DNA from: Rhizobium sp. Q54
GTDB taxonomy: Bacteria; Pseudomonadota; Alphaproteobacteria; SMXQ01
DNA length: 40,391 bases
Reading direction: 5' to 3'
NCBI GenBank assembly: GCA_945861615.1
Contig: CAMAVH010000007.1
Location: 1-40,391, forward strand
Below are positions 8,595 through 16,906 of the stretch, piece by piece. The position numbers and the translations under genes were made by a program. Under the pieces are notes generated by a model, which did not search any database, was not told the origin of the DNA, and saw only the letters and a program-made list of their open reading frames with translations. Within the stretch, counting starts at the first letter, position 1. The number at the start of each line of letters is the position of its first letter.

Positions 8595-8900
8595 ATGCGC
8601 GACATGAAAGCCAAAGCCAAACGAATCGCCAATCGGGACGAAGCGGAAGCCTTCGCCATCCATGCGGTCGCGCATCTGGCCGGTCAAGAGGACGGCCTGG
8701 AGCGCTTCTCCGCCTTGTCGGGCATCGGCATCGACGAGATCAGGCAGCGTCTCGCCGATGCGGACTTCCTCGGCGCCGTGCTCGATTACGTCCTGTACGA
8801 CGACAAGCTGGTGATCGAGATCAGCGAAGCCGCGGCCATGCCGCCGGAGGCGGTGCTCCAGGCGCGCCGGCTGCTGCCGGGCTATTCGCCCGAGATGTGA
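8595..8900 (+). CDS. DUF3572 family protein
   Basis: A small (101 aa) cytoplasmic protein of the DUF3572 family, found mainly in alphaproteobacteria and of unknown function. The family pattern is visible: DEAEAFAIHAVAHLAGQED, then RFSALSGIGIDEIRQRLADADFLGAVLDYVLYDD, then AAAMPPEAVLQARRLLPG. ATG 8595 is preceded by AGGAG with 6-nt spacing; an ATG at 8604 is also possible. It is convergent with the LysR gene, with 28 nt between them. Confidence 0.8.
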   Translation: MRDMKAKAKRIANRDEAEAFAIHAVAHLAGQEDGLERFSALSGIGIDEIRQRLADADFLGAVLDYVLYDDKLVIEISEAAAMPPEAVLQARRLLPGYSPEM

Positions 8901-8928
8901 ACGGCGTTCAGGCTCGTCGCGTCATTTT

Positions 8929-9792
8929 CTAAAGCTTCGGCGTTTCGAGAGCGCGCACGATGTAGTCTGCGAGCCGCTCGGCCGGCTGGGACAGAGGCGA
9001 CGCCGTCATCAAGGCGATTTCGGTGTCGGAAAGGTCGGGCGCGCCTGACGGCGTGTCGATGATGAAGAAATCGTCGGGCACCATGTCTTTGGGAAGAACG
9101 GTGATGCCGAGCCCGGCGCGCACGGCGGCTTGCGCGCCGGCGAGGGACGTCGAGGTGTAGGCGACGCGCCAGGCGCGTCCGGCCTTGTCGAGCGTCTGCA
9201 TAGCGCGTTTGCGATAGACGCAGGGATGCGGCGAGACGACGAGCGGCAAGGTCGCGTCGGTGGCGAAGAAGTCGTCGCGGTTCGCGGCCCACACCAGCGG
9301 CTCGCGCCATACGCGCATTCCATTGATCGGCCCCATGGGCTCGCGCTTGATCAGCACCAGGTCGAACTCCCCGGCTTGAAAGCGGTCGATCAGATTGAGC
9401 GTCAGATCGGTGGTCACTTCCAGGGCGACATTGGGATGGGCTTGCGCGAAGCGCGACAGGACGTTCGACAGATGGGTCGTCGCGAAATCCTCGGGCGTGC
9501 CGAGACGCACGTTGCCTTTGACGCCGGGTTCGACGAGCCGCGCGACGGCCTCGTCGGAGAGCGTCAGGATGCGCCGCGCGTAGGACAGCAGCAGTTCGCC
9601 ATCGGCGTTCAGGCGCACCGCGCGCGGCGTGCGCTCCATCAGCTTGCGGCCGAGCTGATCTTCCAACCGCTTCATCTGTAGGCTCACGGTCGGCTGACTG
9701 AGCAACAGCCGCTCGCCGGCGCGAGTGAGGTTGCCGCTATCGGCGATGGCGACGAAGGTGCGCAGAAGGTCGAAATCCAGGCGGGGCAGCAT
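8929..9792 (-). CDS. LysR-family transcriptional regulator
   Basis: A 287-residue LysR-type regulator. The N-terminal winged helix-turn-helix covers about residues 5-65 (DLLRTFVAIADSGNLTRAGERLLLSQPTVSLQMKRLEDQLG), followed by a periplasmic-binding-like effector domain to the C-terminus. It is divergent from the isocitrate dehydrogenase gene with 105 bp between starts, the classical arrangement for a LysR protein controlling its neighbour and itself. The effector is unknown; isocitrate, citrate or 2-oxoglutarate would be reasonable guesses from context only. Confidence 0.93.
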   Translation of the reverse strand: MLPRLDFDLLRTFVAIADSGNLTRAGERLLLSQPTVSLQMKRLEDQLGRKLMERTPRAVRLNADGELLLSYARRILTLSDEAVARLVEPGVKGNVRLGTPEDFATTHLSNVLSRFAQAHPNVALEVTTDLTLNLIDRFQAGEFDLVLIKREPMGPINGMRVWREPLVWAANRDDFFATDATLPLVVSPHPCVYRKRAMQTLDKAGRAWRVAYTSTSLAGAQAAVRAGLGITVLPKDMVPDDFFIIDTPSGAPDLSDTEIALMTASPLSQPAERLADYIVRALETPKL

Positions 9793-9897
9793 GATGAGCC
9801 ATCATTTAATAATACAATGATAAGTAGACTAATAATTAATTTTTGAAATGTCTAGCCATCGGGCACAACAGCGCAACGCCAACCGCTGGAGGCTGCC
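9793..9897. promoter_or_regulatory. Divergent LysR / isocitrate dehydrogenase control region
   Basis: This gap is strikingly AT-rich at 9803-9846 compared with its surroundings. A perfect inverted repeat ATGATG-AGC-CATCAT (9791-9805) overlaps the LysR start codon, and TAATAAT occurs twice. These could be LysR binding sites, but I cannot identify a single convincing T-N11-A box or -10/-35 pair. Confidence 0.45.
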
Positions 9898-11382
9898 ATG
9901 ACTGTCCTGCCTGCCGAAAAGACCTTGGTTTCCCAAGACGCGATCACTCCCATCACGGTCGCGCGGGGAGACGGGATCGGGCCCGAAATCATGGAGGCGG
10001 CCCTCCGAGTTCTCGACGCCGGCGGCGCGAGGCTCGCCGTGGAGGAGATCGTGATCGGCGAACGGCTCTATCGCCAGGGCGTCAGCGCCGGCATCACCGC
10101 CGAGGCCTGGGACAGCCTGCGCCGCACCGGCGTGTTCTTCAAAGCACCGATCACGACGCCGCAGGGCGGCGGGTTCAAAAGCCTCAATGTCACGATCCGC
10201 AAGGGCCTTGGCCTGTTCGCCAACGTGCGCCCCTGCCGCGCCTATGCGCCCTATGTCGCGACGCATTATCCGGCCATGGACGTAGTGATCATCCGCGAGA
10301 ACGAAGAGGACCTTTACGCCGGGATCGAGCATCGTCAGACCGACGAGGTCTATCAGTGCCTCAAGCTCATCACCCGGCCGGGCACGGAACGGATCGTCCG
10401 CTATGCCTTCGATTACGCGCGGAGCGTCGGCCGCCGCAAGGTGACCTGCTTCAGCAAGGACAACATCATGAAGATGACGGATGGCCTGTTCCATCAGATC
10501 TTCGACAGCATCGGCGCCGAATATCCCGAAATCGAGAAGGAGCATATGATCGTCGATATCGGGGCCGCCAAGCTGGCGGTCGCGCCCGAACGCTTCGACG
10601 TCATTGTCGCTCCCAATCTCTACGGCGATATCGTCTCGGATATCGCGGCGGAAGTGGCGGGATCGATCGGCCTCGCCGGCTCGGCGAATATCGGCGACCA
10701 CGGCGCCATGTTCGAGGCCATCCACGGCTCGGCGCCGGACATCGCCGGTCAGGACATCGCCAATCCCTCCGGCCTGATCAAGGCCGGCGTGCAGATGCTG
10801 CTGCATATCGGCCAGCCCGAGGCCGCCGAGCGCATCCATAACGCCTGGGCTTTGACGCTCGAAGACGGCGTCCATACGGCCGATATCTACAATTCCGGCA
10901 TCTCGCGCCGGAAAGTCGGCACACGCGACTTCGCCAGCGCGGTCATCGCCAGGTTCGGCGAGCGGCCGCGGAAATTGAAGGCCGCGCGCTATCGCGCCGG
11001 CTCGCTCGGCGTTCCGCTGCCCAAATATGTGCGGCCGGAGCCGCAGGACAAAAACTTGGTCGGCATCGACGTGTTCGTCGAGTGGCGCGGCGGCAATGTC
11101 GAGGCCCTGGCACGGCGGATGCAGTCGGCGCAAAACGGCGTTTTCGAGCTAAAATTGATCACCAATCGCGGCGTCAAGGTCTGGCCCAACGGGCTGCCTG
11201 AAACCTTCTGCACCGACCACTGGCGCTGCCGCTACGAGGCGAAAGCCGGCAAGCAACTCAACAAAGCGATGATCGCCGAATTGTTCGGTAGGCTCGCGCA
11301 GAGCGGCATCGAGTACGTCAAGTCGGAGCATCTCTACACCTTCGACGGCAAGCCCGGCTTCTCGCTCGGGCAGGGACAATAG
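9898..11382 (+). CDS. icd: Long (Thermus-type) isocitrate dehydrogenase, predicted NAD-dependent
   Basis: Oxidative decarboxylation of isocitrate to 2-oxoglutarate is the predicted reaction. The 494-residue length and the C-terminal domain of about 140 residues (from about 350) match the Thermus-type long form rather than the 416-residue E. coli enzyme. Substrate residues are visible in KSLNVTIRKGLGLFANVRP (S95, N97, R101, R111) and R133. Catalytic aspartates lie in NLYGDIVSD. In the cofactor loop HGSAPDIAGQDIANP, D281, I282 and A288 stand where NADP enzymes have Lys, Tyr and Val, so NAD is the likely cofactor. TGGAGG lies 5 nt before ATG 9898. Likely controlled by the divergent LysR gene. 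A related beta-decarboxylating dehydrogenase activity remains possible. Confidence 0.87.
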   Translation: MTVLPAEKTLVSQDAITPITVARGDGIGPEIMEAALRVLDAGGARLAVEEIVIGERLYRQGVSAGITAEAWDSLRRTGVFFKAPITTPQGGGFKSLNVTIRKGLGLFANVRPCRAYAPYVATHYPAMDVVIIRENEEDLYAGIEHRQTDEVYQCLKLITRPGTERIVRYAFDYARSVGRRKVTCFSKDNIMKMTDGLFHQIFDSIGAEYPEIEKEHMIVDIGAAKLAVAPERFDVIVAPNLYGDIVSDIAAEVAGSIGLAGSANIGDHGAMFEAIHGSAPDIAGQDIANPSGLIKAGVQMLLHIGQPEAAERIHNAWALTLEDGVHTADIYNSGISRRKVGTRDFASAVIARFGERPRKLKAARYRAGSLGVPLPKYVRPEPQDKNLVGIDVFVEWRGGNVEALARRMQSAQNGVFELKLITNRGVKVWPNGLPETFCTDHWRCRYEAKAGKQLNKAMIAELFGRLAQSGIEYVKSEHLYTFDGKPGFSLGQGQ

Positions 11383-11447
11383 GAGGCGCGCAGAACAAAT
11401 AGAGGTTTCGTCAAAAATTTTTTCGATCGGTTGCCGGGCCCCTCTGG

Positions 11448-11463
11448 CGAGCCGCGTGGCTCG
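11448..11463 (+). promoter_or_regulatory. Small hairpin in the TerC leader
   Basis: A perfect 6-bp stem (CGAGCC / GGCTCG) with a 4-nt loop lies 45 nt before the TerC-family start. TerC genes are often preceded by a manganese (yybP-ykoY) riboswitch, but I do not see its conserved core in the 125-nt gap. Confidence 0.25.
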
Positions 11464-11507
11464 TGATGTCGGAACCACCTTCTTGACATTGTCCGGAGCC
11501 AGACATC

Positions 11508-12503
11508 ATGCCCGAATTCCTATTTGCCGATTTCCTCGGCAAGCCCGCCTGGATGTGGATTGCTTTCCACGCGATCGTTTTTTTGTTGCTCGCATTCGAT
11601 CTCGGCGTTCTCCATCGAGATGCCGAAAAAGAGATCGGCGTCCGCGAGAGTCTCATGCTATCGGCCTTCTATATCACGCTCGGCCTGCTGTTCGGCGGCT
11701 GGCTGTGGTGGTCGCTCGGCGCGCAGTCGGGAGAGGAATATCTGACGGGCTTCATCATCGAGAAATCTCTCTCGATGGACAATGTCTTCGTCATCGCCAT
11801 GATCTTCGGCTTCTTCGGCATCCCGCGCGCTTACCAATATCGGGTGCTGTTCTGGGGCATTCTCGCGGTCATCCTGTTGCGCGGGTTGATGATCGGCGTC
11901 GGCGCCGCCCTGATCGCGGAATTCGCCTGGATCCTGTGGCTGTTCGCGGCCTTCCTGGTGATCACCGGCATCAAGATGATTTGGGCTGCCGACAAGGAAT
12001 ATGACGTCGGCTCCAATCCGCTCGTCAATTTTCTCCGTCGCAGAACGCGCATCACTGACGAGCTGCACGGTCAGCGCTTCTTCGTCCGACTGCCGGATCC
12101 GAAAAGCGGCAAGCAGGTCATATGGCTGACGCCGCTGTTCCTGGTTCTGGTGCTCGTCAACGTCGCGGATGTCATCTTCGCGGTGGACTCGGTGCCGGCG
12201 ATCTTCGCAATCACCACCGACACCTTCATCGTCTACACGTCGAACATCTTCGCCATTCTCGGCTTGCGAGCGCTCTACTTCGCCTTGGCCGCGATGGTGG
12301 ATCGCTTCAAGTATCTCAAGTATGCGCTCGCCGTGATCCTGATCTTTATCGGCAGCAAGATATTCGTCGCCGATATGCTCGGCCTGGCCAAGATCCCGGC
12401 GTCGATATCGCTCGGGGTGACGGTGACGATCTTGGCGGCGGGCATCGCCTATAGCCTATGGGCGACACGCAAGCAGCGGAGCGATATAGCCGCGGCCGAA
12501 TAA
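11508..12503 (+). CDS. TerC/Alx-family integral membrane protein
   Basis: A 331-residue inner-membrane protein of the TerC family, whose members are linked to manganese export (Alx, MntP-like role) and tellurite resistance. Eight or nine hydrophobic segments are visible. The family's acidic motifs are intact: AFDLGVLHRDAEKEIGVRESL, FIIEKSLSMDNVFVIAMIF and NVADVIFAVDSVPAIFAITTDTFIVYTSNIFAILGLRALYF. These carry the conserved acidic residues within membrane segments that are thought to bind metal. GGAG lies upstream of ATG 11508. No ter operon genes are nearby. It is convergent with the acyltransferase, with 25 nt between them. Confidence 0.92.
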   Translation: MPEFLFADFLGKPAWMWIAFHAIVFLLLAFDLGVLHRDAEKEIGVRESLMLSAFYITLGLLFGGWLWWSLGAQSGEEYLTGFIIEKSLSMDNVFVIAMIFGFFGIPRAYQYRVLFWGILAVILLRGLMIGVGAALIAEFAWILWLFAAFLVITGIKMIWAADKEYDVGSNPLVNFLRRRTRITDELHGQRFFVRLPDPKSGKQVIWLTPLFLVLVLVNVADVIFAVDSVPAIFAITTDTFIVYTSNIFAILGLRALYFALAAMVDRFKYLKYALAVILIFIGSKIFVADMLGLAKIPASISLGVTVTILAAGIAYSLWATRKQRSDIAAAE

Positions 12504-12528
12504 CGCTTTCAAGCCGCAGGACGGCAGA

Positions 12529-13746
12529 TTATGCCGCTCCAGTATCGATGCTCACTTTTTGGCGCACTGTCTTTGGATTCGGCTTTTTAAGAGCCGTTTT
12601 CAAAGACAGCGGCCGTTCGATCAGCAGATAGATCGGTAGGCTGGCGGCGAAACCGGCGACGATCCCGGCCGGCAGCCAGAGCAGGAACGTGCCGAGGCCG
12701 CCCGCCTTCAATAGGCCGAGCTTGCCGAGCAGCATGAACAAGGCTTGCAGGCCGAGCCCGTGCATCAGGTAGAACGAATAGCTCATGTTGCCGAGCCAGC
12801 GCAGCGGCGTCCAGGAGAAGGCCCGCGCGGCGGGACCGTCGGTAAAGACGCTGCGATAGACCAGCAGCACGAAGGCGATGTTGATAAGCACGATGCGGGT
12901 GACGGGCGGCAGGGCGCCGTTGAGAGCGCTCGGCACGGCGACGGGGTTGATCGCCAGCAACACATAAAGCGTGAAGGCGCCGCAGACGATCGCCAGGATC
13001 GTTGCGTCGGAGAGCGCGCTGGTCTTTCGCCGCTCGGCGGGAATCATCGAGATGATCTCGTACAGCATCATGCCGCCGAGGAACGTGGAGAGGCGAAAAC
13101 GCCCCCCGAGTCCGGCCAATTCGACGGCGATCATCGCCGCATAAAGCGCGAGGAAGAACACCAGCCGTTGCGGCGGCGTCCACTGCCGCATGCGGAGGAA
13201 AACGATGGCAAGCGGGACCGGCAGATAATAGAAGGCCTCGTAGCTGAGCGACCAGGCAACGGTCATCATCGGCTCGATCGGCAGCATGCCGGGGAGCAGG
13301 AAGATGTTGGCGAGCACATATGTGATTTGCGCGCCGAGACCTTCGGGCAGCTTGCTCGCGCCGGGCATCAGCAGCATGAGCGCGAGGTAGATGCTGAGGG
13401 CCGCCAGAAAGGCCGGATAGATCCGTTCGATTCGGCGATAGGCATATAAGCGGAAGGTAATCGGCCGCTGGATGCACGCCTTGTAAATCAGAAAGCCGCT
13501 CAGGACGAAAAAGAGATCGACGCCGACATTGCCGACTTCATGCAAGGCCGCGAGCCAATTGGCGTCATTGCGGTCGTCCAGAAAGCTGGCGTAATGGACG
13601 AGAAAGACGAGGCCGACGGCAAAGCCGCGCAAGCCTTCCATCGGCAACCATCGTGCCGTCGCGGCGTCCTGCACCTCGAAAAGCGCGCTGACGCGGCGCA
13701 GCTTGGTTCTTGTTTCCCCGGCTTTGCGTGGCGGGGAACCCGTCAC
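12529..13746 (-). CDS. Acyltransferase 3 family membrane protein (EPS O-acylation likely)
   Basis: A 405-residue multi-spanning membrane acyltransferase (OafA/ExoZ type) that would transfer an acetyl or similar group to a sugar. The family motif LRGFAVGLVFLVHYASF includes the conserved R and H. Later come VGVDLFFVLSGFLI, RRIERIYPAFL, WSLSYEAFYYLPV and LGNMSYSFYLMHGLGL. The ORF starts with GTG 13746, 3 nt after the stop of the response-regulator gene, so the two are probably translated from one mRNA. The first ~35 residues are hydrophilic, so the exact start is unsure. Placement at the edge of the EPS locus suggests it decorates that polymer. Confidence 0.88.
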   Translation of the reverse strand: MTGSPPRKAGETRTKLRRVSALFEVQDAATARWLPMEGLRGFAVGLVFLVHYASFLDDRNDANWLAALHEVGNVGVDLFFVLSGFLIYKACIQRPITFRLYAYRRIERIYPAFLAALSIYLALMLLMPGASKLPEGLGAQITYVLANIFLLPGMLPIEPMMTVAWSLSYEAFYYLPVPLAIVFLRMRQWTPPQRLVFFLALYAAMIAVELAGLGGRFRLSTFLGGMMLYEIISMIPAERRKTSALSDATILAIVCGAFTLYVLLAINPVAVPSALNGALPPVTRIVLINIAFVLLVYRSVFTDGPAARAFSWTPLRWLGNMSYSFYLMHGLGLQALFMLLGKLGLLKAGGLGTFLLWLPAGIVAGFAASLPIYLLIERPLSLKTALKKPNPKTVRQKVSIDTGAA

Positions 13747-13749
13747 GCG

Positions 13750-14502
13750 CTATTCGCCCAGCCAGCGATAGCCGAAGCCGGAGTAGGTGGCGATCCGGTT
13801 GAAGTCGGGATCGACTTCGCAGAACTTTTGCCGAATGCGCTTGATGAAGGTGCGGACGTTCGAGCGATAGCCGTCCGCCCCGTCGCCGGCGATGAAGCCC
13901 TCGCCGCGCACCGTGTCGTAGATCTTACGGTGCGACAGATCATGGTCGGCGTTGGAGGCCATCTGCTGCACGATGCGGAATTCCGCCAGGGTGAGGTTCA
14001 CCAGCTGATTGCGCCAGAAGGCGCGGTTCGACGTCGTGTCGAGCTCCAGGCTGCCGATGCGCAGCATGGTCGGCTGGGGCGGCGTCGTCGTCCGGATCAT
14101 GCCGCTGTTGCTGTTCAGCGCGGAATTGATGCGGCTGAGCAGGATGGTGAAGCTGCGGGTCTTGTCGATGAAATCGGCCGCGCCGTTCTTGAGCGCGGTC
14201 TCCTCGTACACAGAACCGCTCAGCGAGGTTAGGAATATAGTCGGAATTTCGATGTTTTCCTGGCGCAGGATGCGGAACAGCTCCATGCCGGAAATCGTCG
14301 GCAGCTTCCAGTCGAGCAGCGCCAATTGGGCGGTGCCGCCGTCGCGGATGTATTTGAGGGCCGTCACGCCACGGTCGAAACCGATCACGTTGAAGCCTGA
14401 ATCACGCAGATTCTGCGTGGTAATTTCGCGAAAGAAATCATCATCTTCGACGAAAAGAATATGGGTGTCGGGAGCGTTGGAGTCGTCGCGTTTGGCTTCC
14501 AT
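13750..14502 (-). CDS. OmpR/PhoB-type response regulator, orphan
   Basis: A 250-residue two-component regulator. The receiver domain (about 14-135) keeps the acidic pocket E19/D20, the phospho-acceptor D64 in LLDWKLP, T92 and K114. A winged-helix DNA-binding domain occupies about 145-250 (LTLAEFRIVQQM, YRSNVRTFIKRIRQKF, GFGYRWLG). No histidine kinase is in the window, so the cognate sensor is elsewhere. It heads a pair with the acyltransferase and is divergent from the EPS outer-membrane gene across a 460-bp AT-rich gap. Regulation of EPS genes is likely from position, not shown by sequence. Confidence 0.9.
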   Translation of the reverse strand: MEAKRDDSNAPDTHILFVEDDDFFREITTQNLRDSGFNVIGFDRGVTALKYIRDGGTAQLALLDWKLPTISGMELFRILRQENIEIPTIFLTSLSGSVYEETALKNGAADFIDKTRSFTILLSRINSALNSNSGMIRTTTPPQPTMLRIGSLELDTTSNRAFWRNQLVNLTLAEFRIVQQMASNADHDLSHRKIYDTVRGEGFIAGDGADGYRSNVRTFIKRIRQKFCEVDPDFNRIATYSGFGYRWLGE

Positions 14503-14713
14503 GTCTCGTCATCCTGCATCATGGGAATTTGCGTCATGGGTATCTCGCCTACTCTCCGGCCGGACATTCCATGTGTGTCTTTTGGCCCTTTGCAGCACTC
14601 CCAGAACGGCCAGCCTCCCACAACCGGCCGATTTGCTCAGAGTTCCCTTCCGTGGCTTGCAGCATCATAACTTTGTTTTTTTTCAATTTACTCAGGCTCT
14701 TATGGGTGATTTG

Positions 14714-14749
14714 TGGCAATTTCGGCACTTCAATTGGCAATTTTGGCGC
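14714..14749. promoter_or_regulatory. Direct repeat, possible response-regulator operator
   Basis: TGGCAATTTCGGCAC (14714-14728) and TGGCAATTTTGGCGC (14735-14749) match at 13 of 15 positions and start 21 bp apart, two helical turns. OmpR-family regulators typically bind direct repeats, and the repeat sits about halfway between the divergent start codons. That the adjacent regulator binds it is inference. Confidence 0.4.
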
Positions 14750-14880
14750 TCCCGCTAAAAATTTGGGGCCAAACCCAGCTACTTCTGCCGAAATAACGTT
14801 GCCGACGAGAATTGGTGCCTTACGAAATGCTCACGCGAATCATCCAATACTTTCGCCTGAGTTGATAATAGTAACGACGC

Positions 14881-14898
14881 AATTTCCGATTGGAAATT
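14881..14898. promoter_or_regulatory. Palindrome upstream of the outer-membrane protein gene
   Basis: A perfect 7-bp inverted repeat AATTTCC-GATT-GGAAATT lies 64 nt before ATG 14963. Position and symmetry suggest an operator for a dimeric regulator. Confidence 0.35.
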
Positions 14899-14962
14899 CA
14901 ATGTGATCGCGCCATAAATTTGTCACGAGCGGATCCATCTATTGCGAAGAGAATCTTTTCAC

Positions 14963-16303
14963 ATGAGCCCCTCTCTCCAGTTTCGCGGTCACACTCATCG
15001 GTGGCTCTCCGTTCCCCTTGGCACAGGTCTATTGCTGAATGTGGTTGTGATGACCCAGTCGGCTTGGGCGCAGGAACCGGCGAAAGTCGACGCTGTCCCC
15101 GCGACGGTCACAGAAGTCGATAATCGCAATGCTGGACGCGGCGAAGACGTGCTGGAGCGCTTCCGTGTGACGGAGCTGCCGCCGGCCGGTTCGCGCATCG
15201 GCGCCTTCGTCGCCCATCCCAAGGTCGGCGCGAGTCTCGTCTATGACGACAACATCTACGCCGCCAACCGCAACAAGCAGGAAGACTTCATCGGCACGGT
15301 GAATCTCGGCGGCCGCATCGATTCGGATTTTCCTGAGCATAAGCTCGGCGCGCGCGCCAACCTAGATATCAACCGCTATCTCGAAAACACCTCGGAAAAC
15401 AATTGGCAGGGCGAGCTCGGCACCACGGGCACCTACGATTTCGACCGGGACAACAAGCTCGGCGCCGATCTGAGCGTGCGGCGCGCCGTCGAGCCGCGTG
15501 GCGATCCGGACGATCTCGGCGCGACGTCGCCGACCGTCTATCGCGCCTATCGCGGCGCGAGCTATTTCGAAAACACGACCGGCGCTTACGTCTCGCGCCT
15601 CGAAGGCGGTCTGGAACGTCTGGAATACGACAATCTGGTCAATGCCAACGGCGCCACCGTTTTCGCCAGCGACCGCGACCGCTACGAGCCTTTCGTCGGC
15701 GGCCAACTCGGTTACCGCTATTTCGGCGCCCAGCAGGTCTATCTGCGCGCGCAAGGCAACCAGCGCCAATATGACCGCAATGTCGATAGCGGCGGTTTTC
15801 GCCGGGAATCCGACGGCTATCGCGCCGAGGTCGGCGGCACGGCGGATCTCGGCGGCCTGGTTTTCGCCGACGTTTCCGTCGGTTTCCAGGAGCAGTCGTA
15901 CGACGATGCACGATTTGGCTCGCCCTCCAGCCCGATCGGTAAAGTCAATCTGCTGTGGAACCCGGACCGGGTGACGAGCGTTCGTCTGGAGAGTTCTTAT
16001 GAATTCGTGGAGAGTTTCGACAGCGGTAGCCCAGGTTATTGGCGCAGTTTGTCGACGCTCCGCGTCGCCCACGAAATCGCCTACGACTGGTTGGCCATCG
16101 GCCGGCTCGTCTATCAGGATCGGGACTTCGAAAAGAGATCGCGTAACGATGATATTTACGGTTTTGACCTAGGCTTAAGTTATCGAATCGACCGGGGATT
16201 GTTCTTGGATGCCGAGTACCGCCACCGCGAGCAGGAGTCGTCGACTGCGAACTCCGACTATGAGCGGAACATGGTGCTCTTACAAATAAGGAGAACTTTC
16301 TGA
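14963..16303 (+). CDS. Outer-membrane beta-barrel protein of the EPS locus (BBP2-like)
   Basis: A 446-residue secreted protein. A signal peptide runs to about residue 35 (LLLNVVVMTQSAWAQ). The rest is rich in alternating aromatic and polar strands, such as VGASLVYDDNIYAANRN, LGYRYFGAQQVYLRAQGNQRQYDRN and YGFDLGLSYRIDRGLFLDAEYRHREQ. It ends in RRTF with the C-terminal Phe expected for barrel assembly. This fits the putative beta-barrel porin 2 group often encoded next to Wza/Wzc in alphaproteobacteria. It may help polymer cross the outer membrane. I chose ATG 14963; the frame is open from a TTG at 14942. Its TGA overlaps the next gene's ATG. Confidence 0.82.
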   Translation: MSPSLQFRGHTHRWLSVPLGTGLLLNVVVMTQSAWAQEPAKVDAVPATVTEVDNRNAGRGEDVLERFRVTELPPAGSRIGAFVAHPKVGASLVYDDNIYAANRNKQEDFIGTVNLGGRIDSDFPEHKLGARANLDINRYLENTSENNWQGELGTTGTYDFDRDNKLGADLSVRRAVEPRGDPDDLGATSPTVYRAYRGASYFENTTGAYVSRLEGGLERLEYDNLVNANGATVFASDRDRYEPFVGGQLGYRYFGAQQVYLRAQGNQRQYDRNVDSGGFRRESDGYRAEVGGTADLGGLVFADVSVGFQEQSYDDARFGSPSSPIGKVNLLWNPDRVTSVRLESSYEFVESFDSGSPGYWRSLSTLRVAHEIAYDWLAIGRLVYQDRDFEKRSRNDDIYGFDLGLSYRIDRGLFLDAEYRHREQESSTANSDYERNMVLLQIRRTF

Positions 16304-16884
16304 TGGCGACGACCTCTTCCACCGCTTTGCGTCATGCCTTGTTGGCCGTTACTGCGGTCGTACTGCTGGGTTTGGCTGCGTGCGCTGGCAACAGCCCGAA
16401 CCAAGGGGCGCTCGAATCGTCTCCGCTGCAGGCCTATCGCCTCGGCGCCGGCGACAAGATCGCCGTTAACGTTTACGGCGAGCAATCCATCGCCGGCGAA
16501 TATGAAGTCGACGACGCGGGCACCGTGTCTCTGCCGCTCGCCGGCCGCGTCAGCGTTAAGGACATGACCGCGCCGCAAGCCGAATCCGCTCTGCAGGCCA
16601 AACTGAAGAGCAGCCTCGAGAATCCTCAGGTCAATGTCAGCGTCGTTGAGTATCGCGACATCTATATCCTCGGCGAAGTGGCCAAGCCGGGCGCCTATCC
16701 CTATCGTGCGGGCGCCACTGTGCTGAACGCTGTCGCTCTCGCCGGCGGCTACACTTACCGCGCCAAGTCGACCGATATTTCGGTCATGCGTCCGGAAGCC
16801 GGTAAGTCCGATGCCATGCACGCCCAGCAGGATGCCTATCTCCACCCGGGCGATATCGTGATCGTCCCGGCGCGCTGGTTCTAA
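16303..16884 (+). CDS. Short Wza-like polysaccharide export lipoprotein
   Basis: A 193-residue lipoprotein (lipobox LAAC, lipid cysteine at 27) of the polysaccharide export family. The Poly_export domain is visible at about 42-115 (YRLGAGDKIAVNVYGEQ, VDDAGTVSLPLAGRV, NPQVNVSVVEYRD) and one SLBB domain at about 116-185 (IYILGEVAKPGAYPYRAGATVLNAVALAGGYT, LHPGDIVIVP). E. coli Wza is about twice as long and has a C-terminal helix that forms the outer-membrane pore; that part is missing here. The preceding beta-barrel protein could supply the pore. ATG overlaps the upstream TGA (TGATG) and has an AGGAG site, so translation is coupled. Confidence 0.92.
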   Translation: MATTSSTALRHALLAVTAVVLLGLAACAGNSPNQGALESSPLQAYRLGAGDKIAVNVYGEQSIAGEYEVDDAGTVSLPLAGRVSVKDMTAPQAESALQAKLKSSLENPQVNVSVVEYRDIYILGEVAKPGAYPYRAGATVLNAVALAGGYTYRAKSTDISVMRPEAGKSDAMHAQQDAYLHPGDIVIVPARWF

Positions 16885-16906
16885 GGCGTCATTTAACGGC
16901 ACGACC

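Larger units (their letters stand above)
14503..14962. promoter_or_regulatory. 460-bp divergent control region of the EPS locus
   Basis: This long, AT-rich gap between the response-regulator gene and the outer-membrane protein gene holds no credible gene. It contains two near-identical 15-mers spaced 21 bp (14714-14749), a perfect palindrome (14881-14898), and a run of T residues at about 14675-14688. These features suggest a regulated divergent promoter region. Exact promoters cannot be fixed by eye. Confidence 0.5.

Noticed and set aside
11383-11507. yybP-ykoY manganese riboswitch before the TerC gene
   Set aside because: The conserved core sequences of that riboswitch are not visible; only a small 6-bp hairpin is present.
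14714-14760. Sigma-54 promoter suggested by repeated TGGCA/GGC elements
   Set aside because: No GG and GC pair has the required 10-bp spacing; the elements fit a direct repeat better.
14529-14906. 125-codon plus-strand open frame in the EPS control region
   Set aside because: It has no ribosome-binding site and no recognisable domain, and it lies over operator-like repeats between divergent genes.
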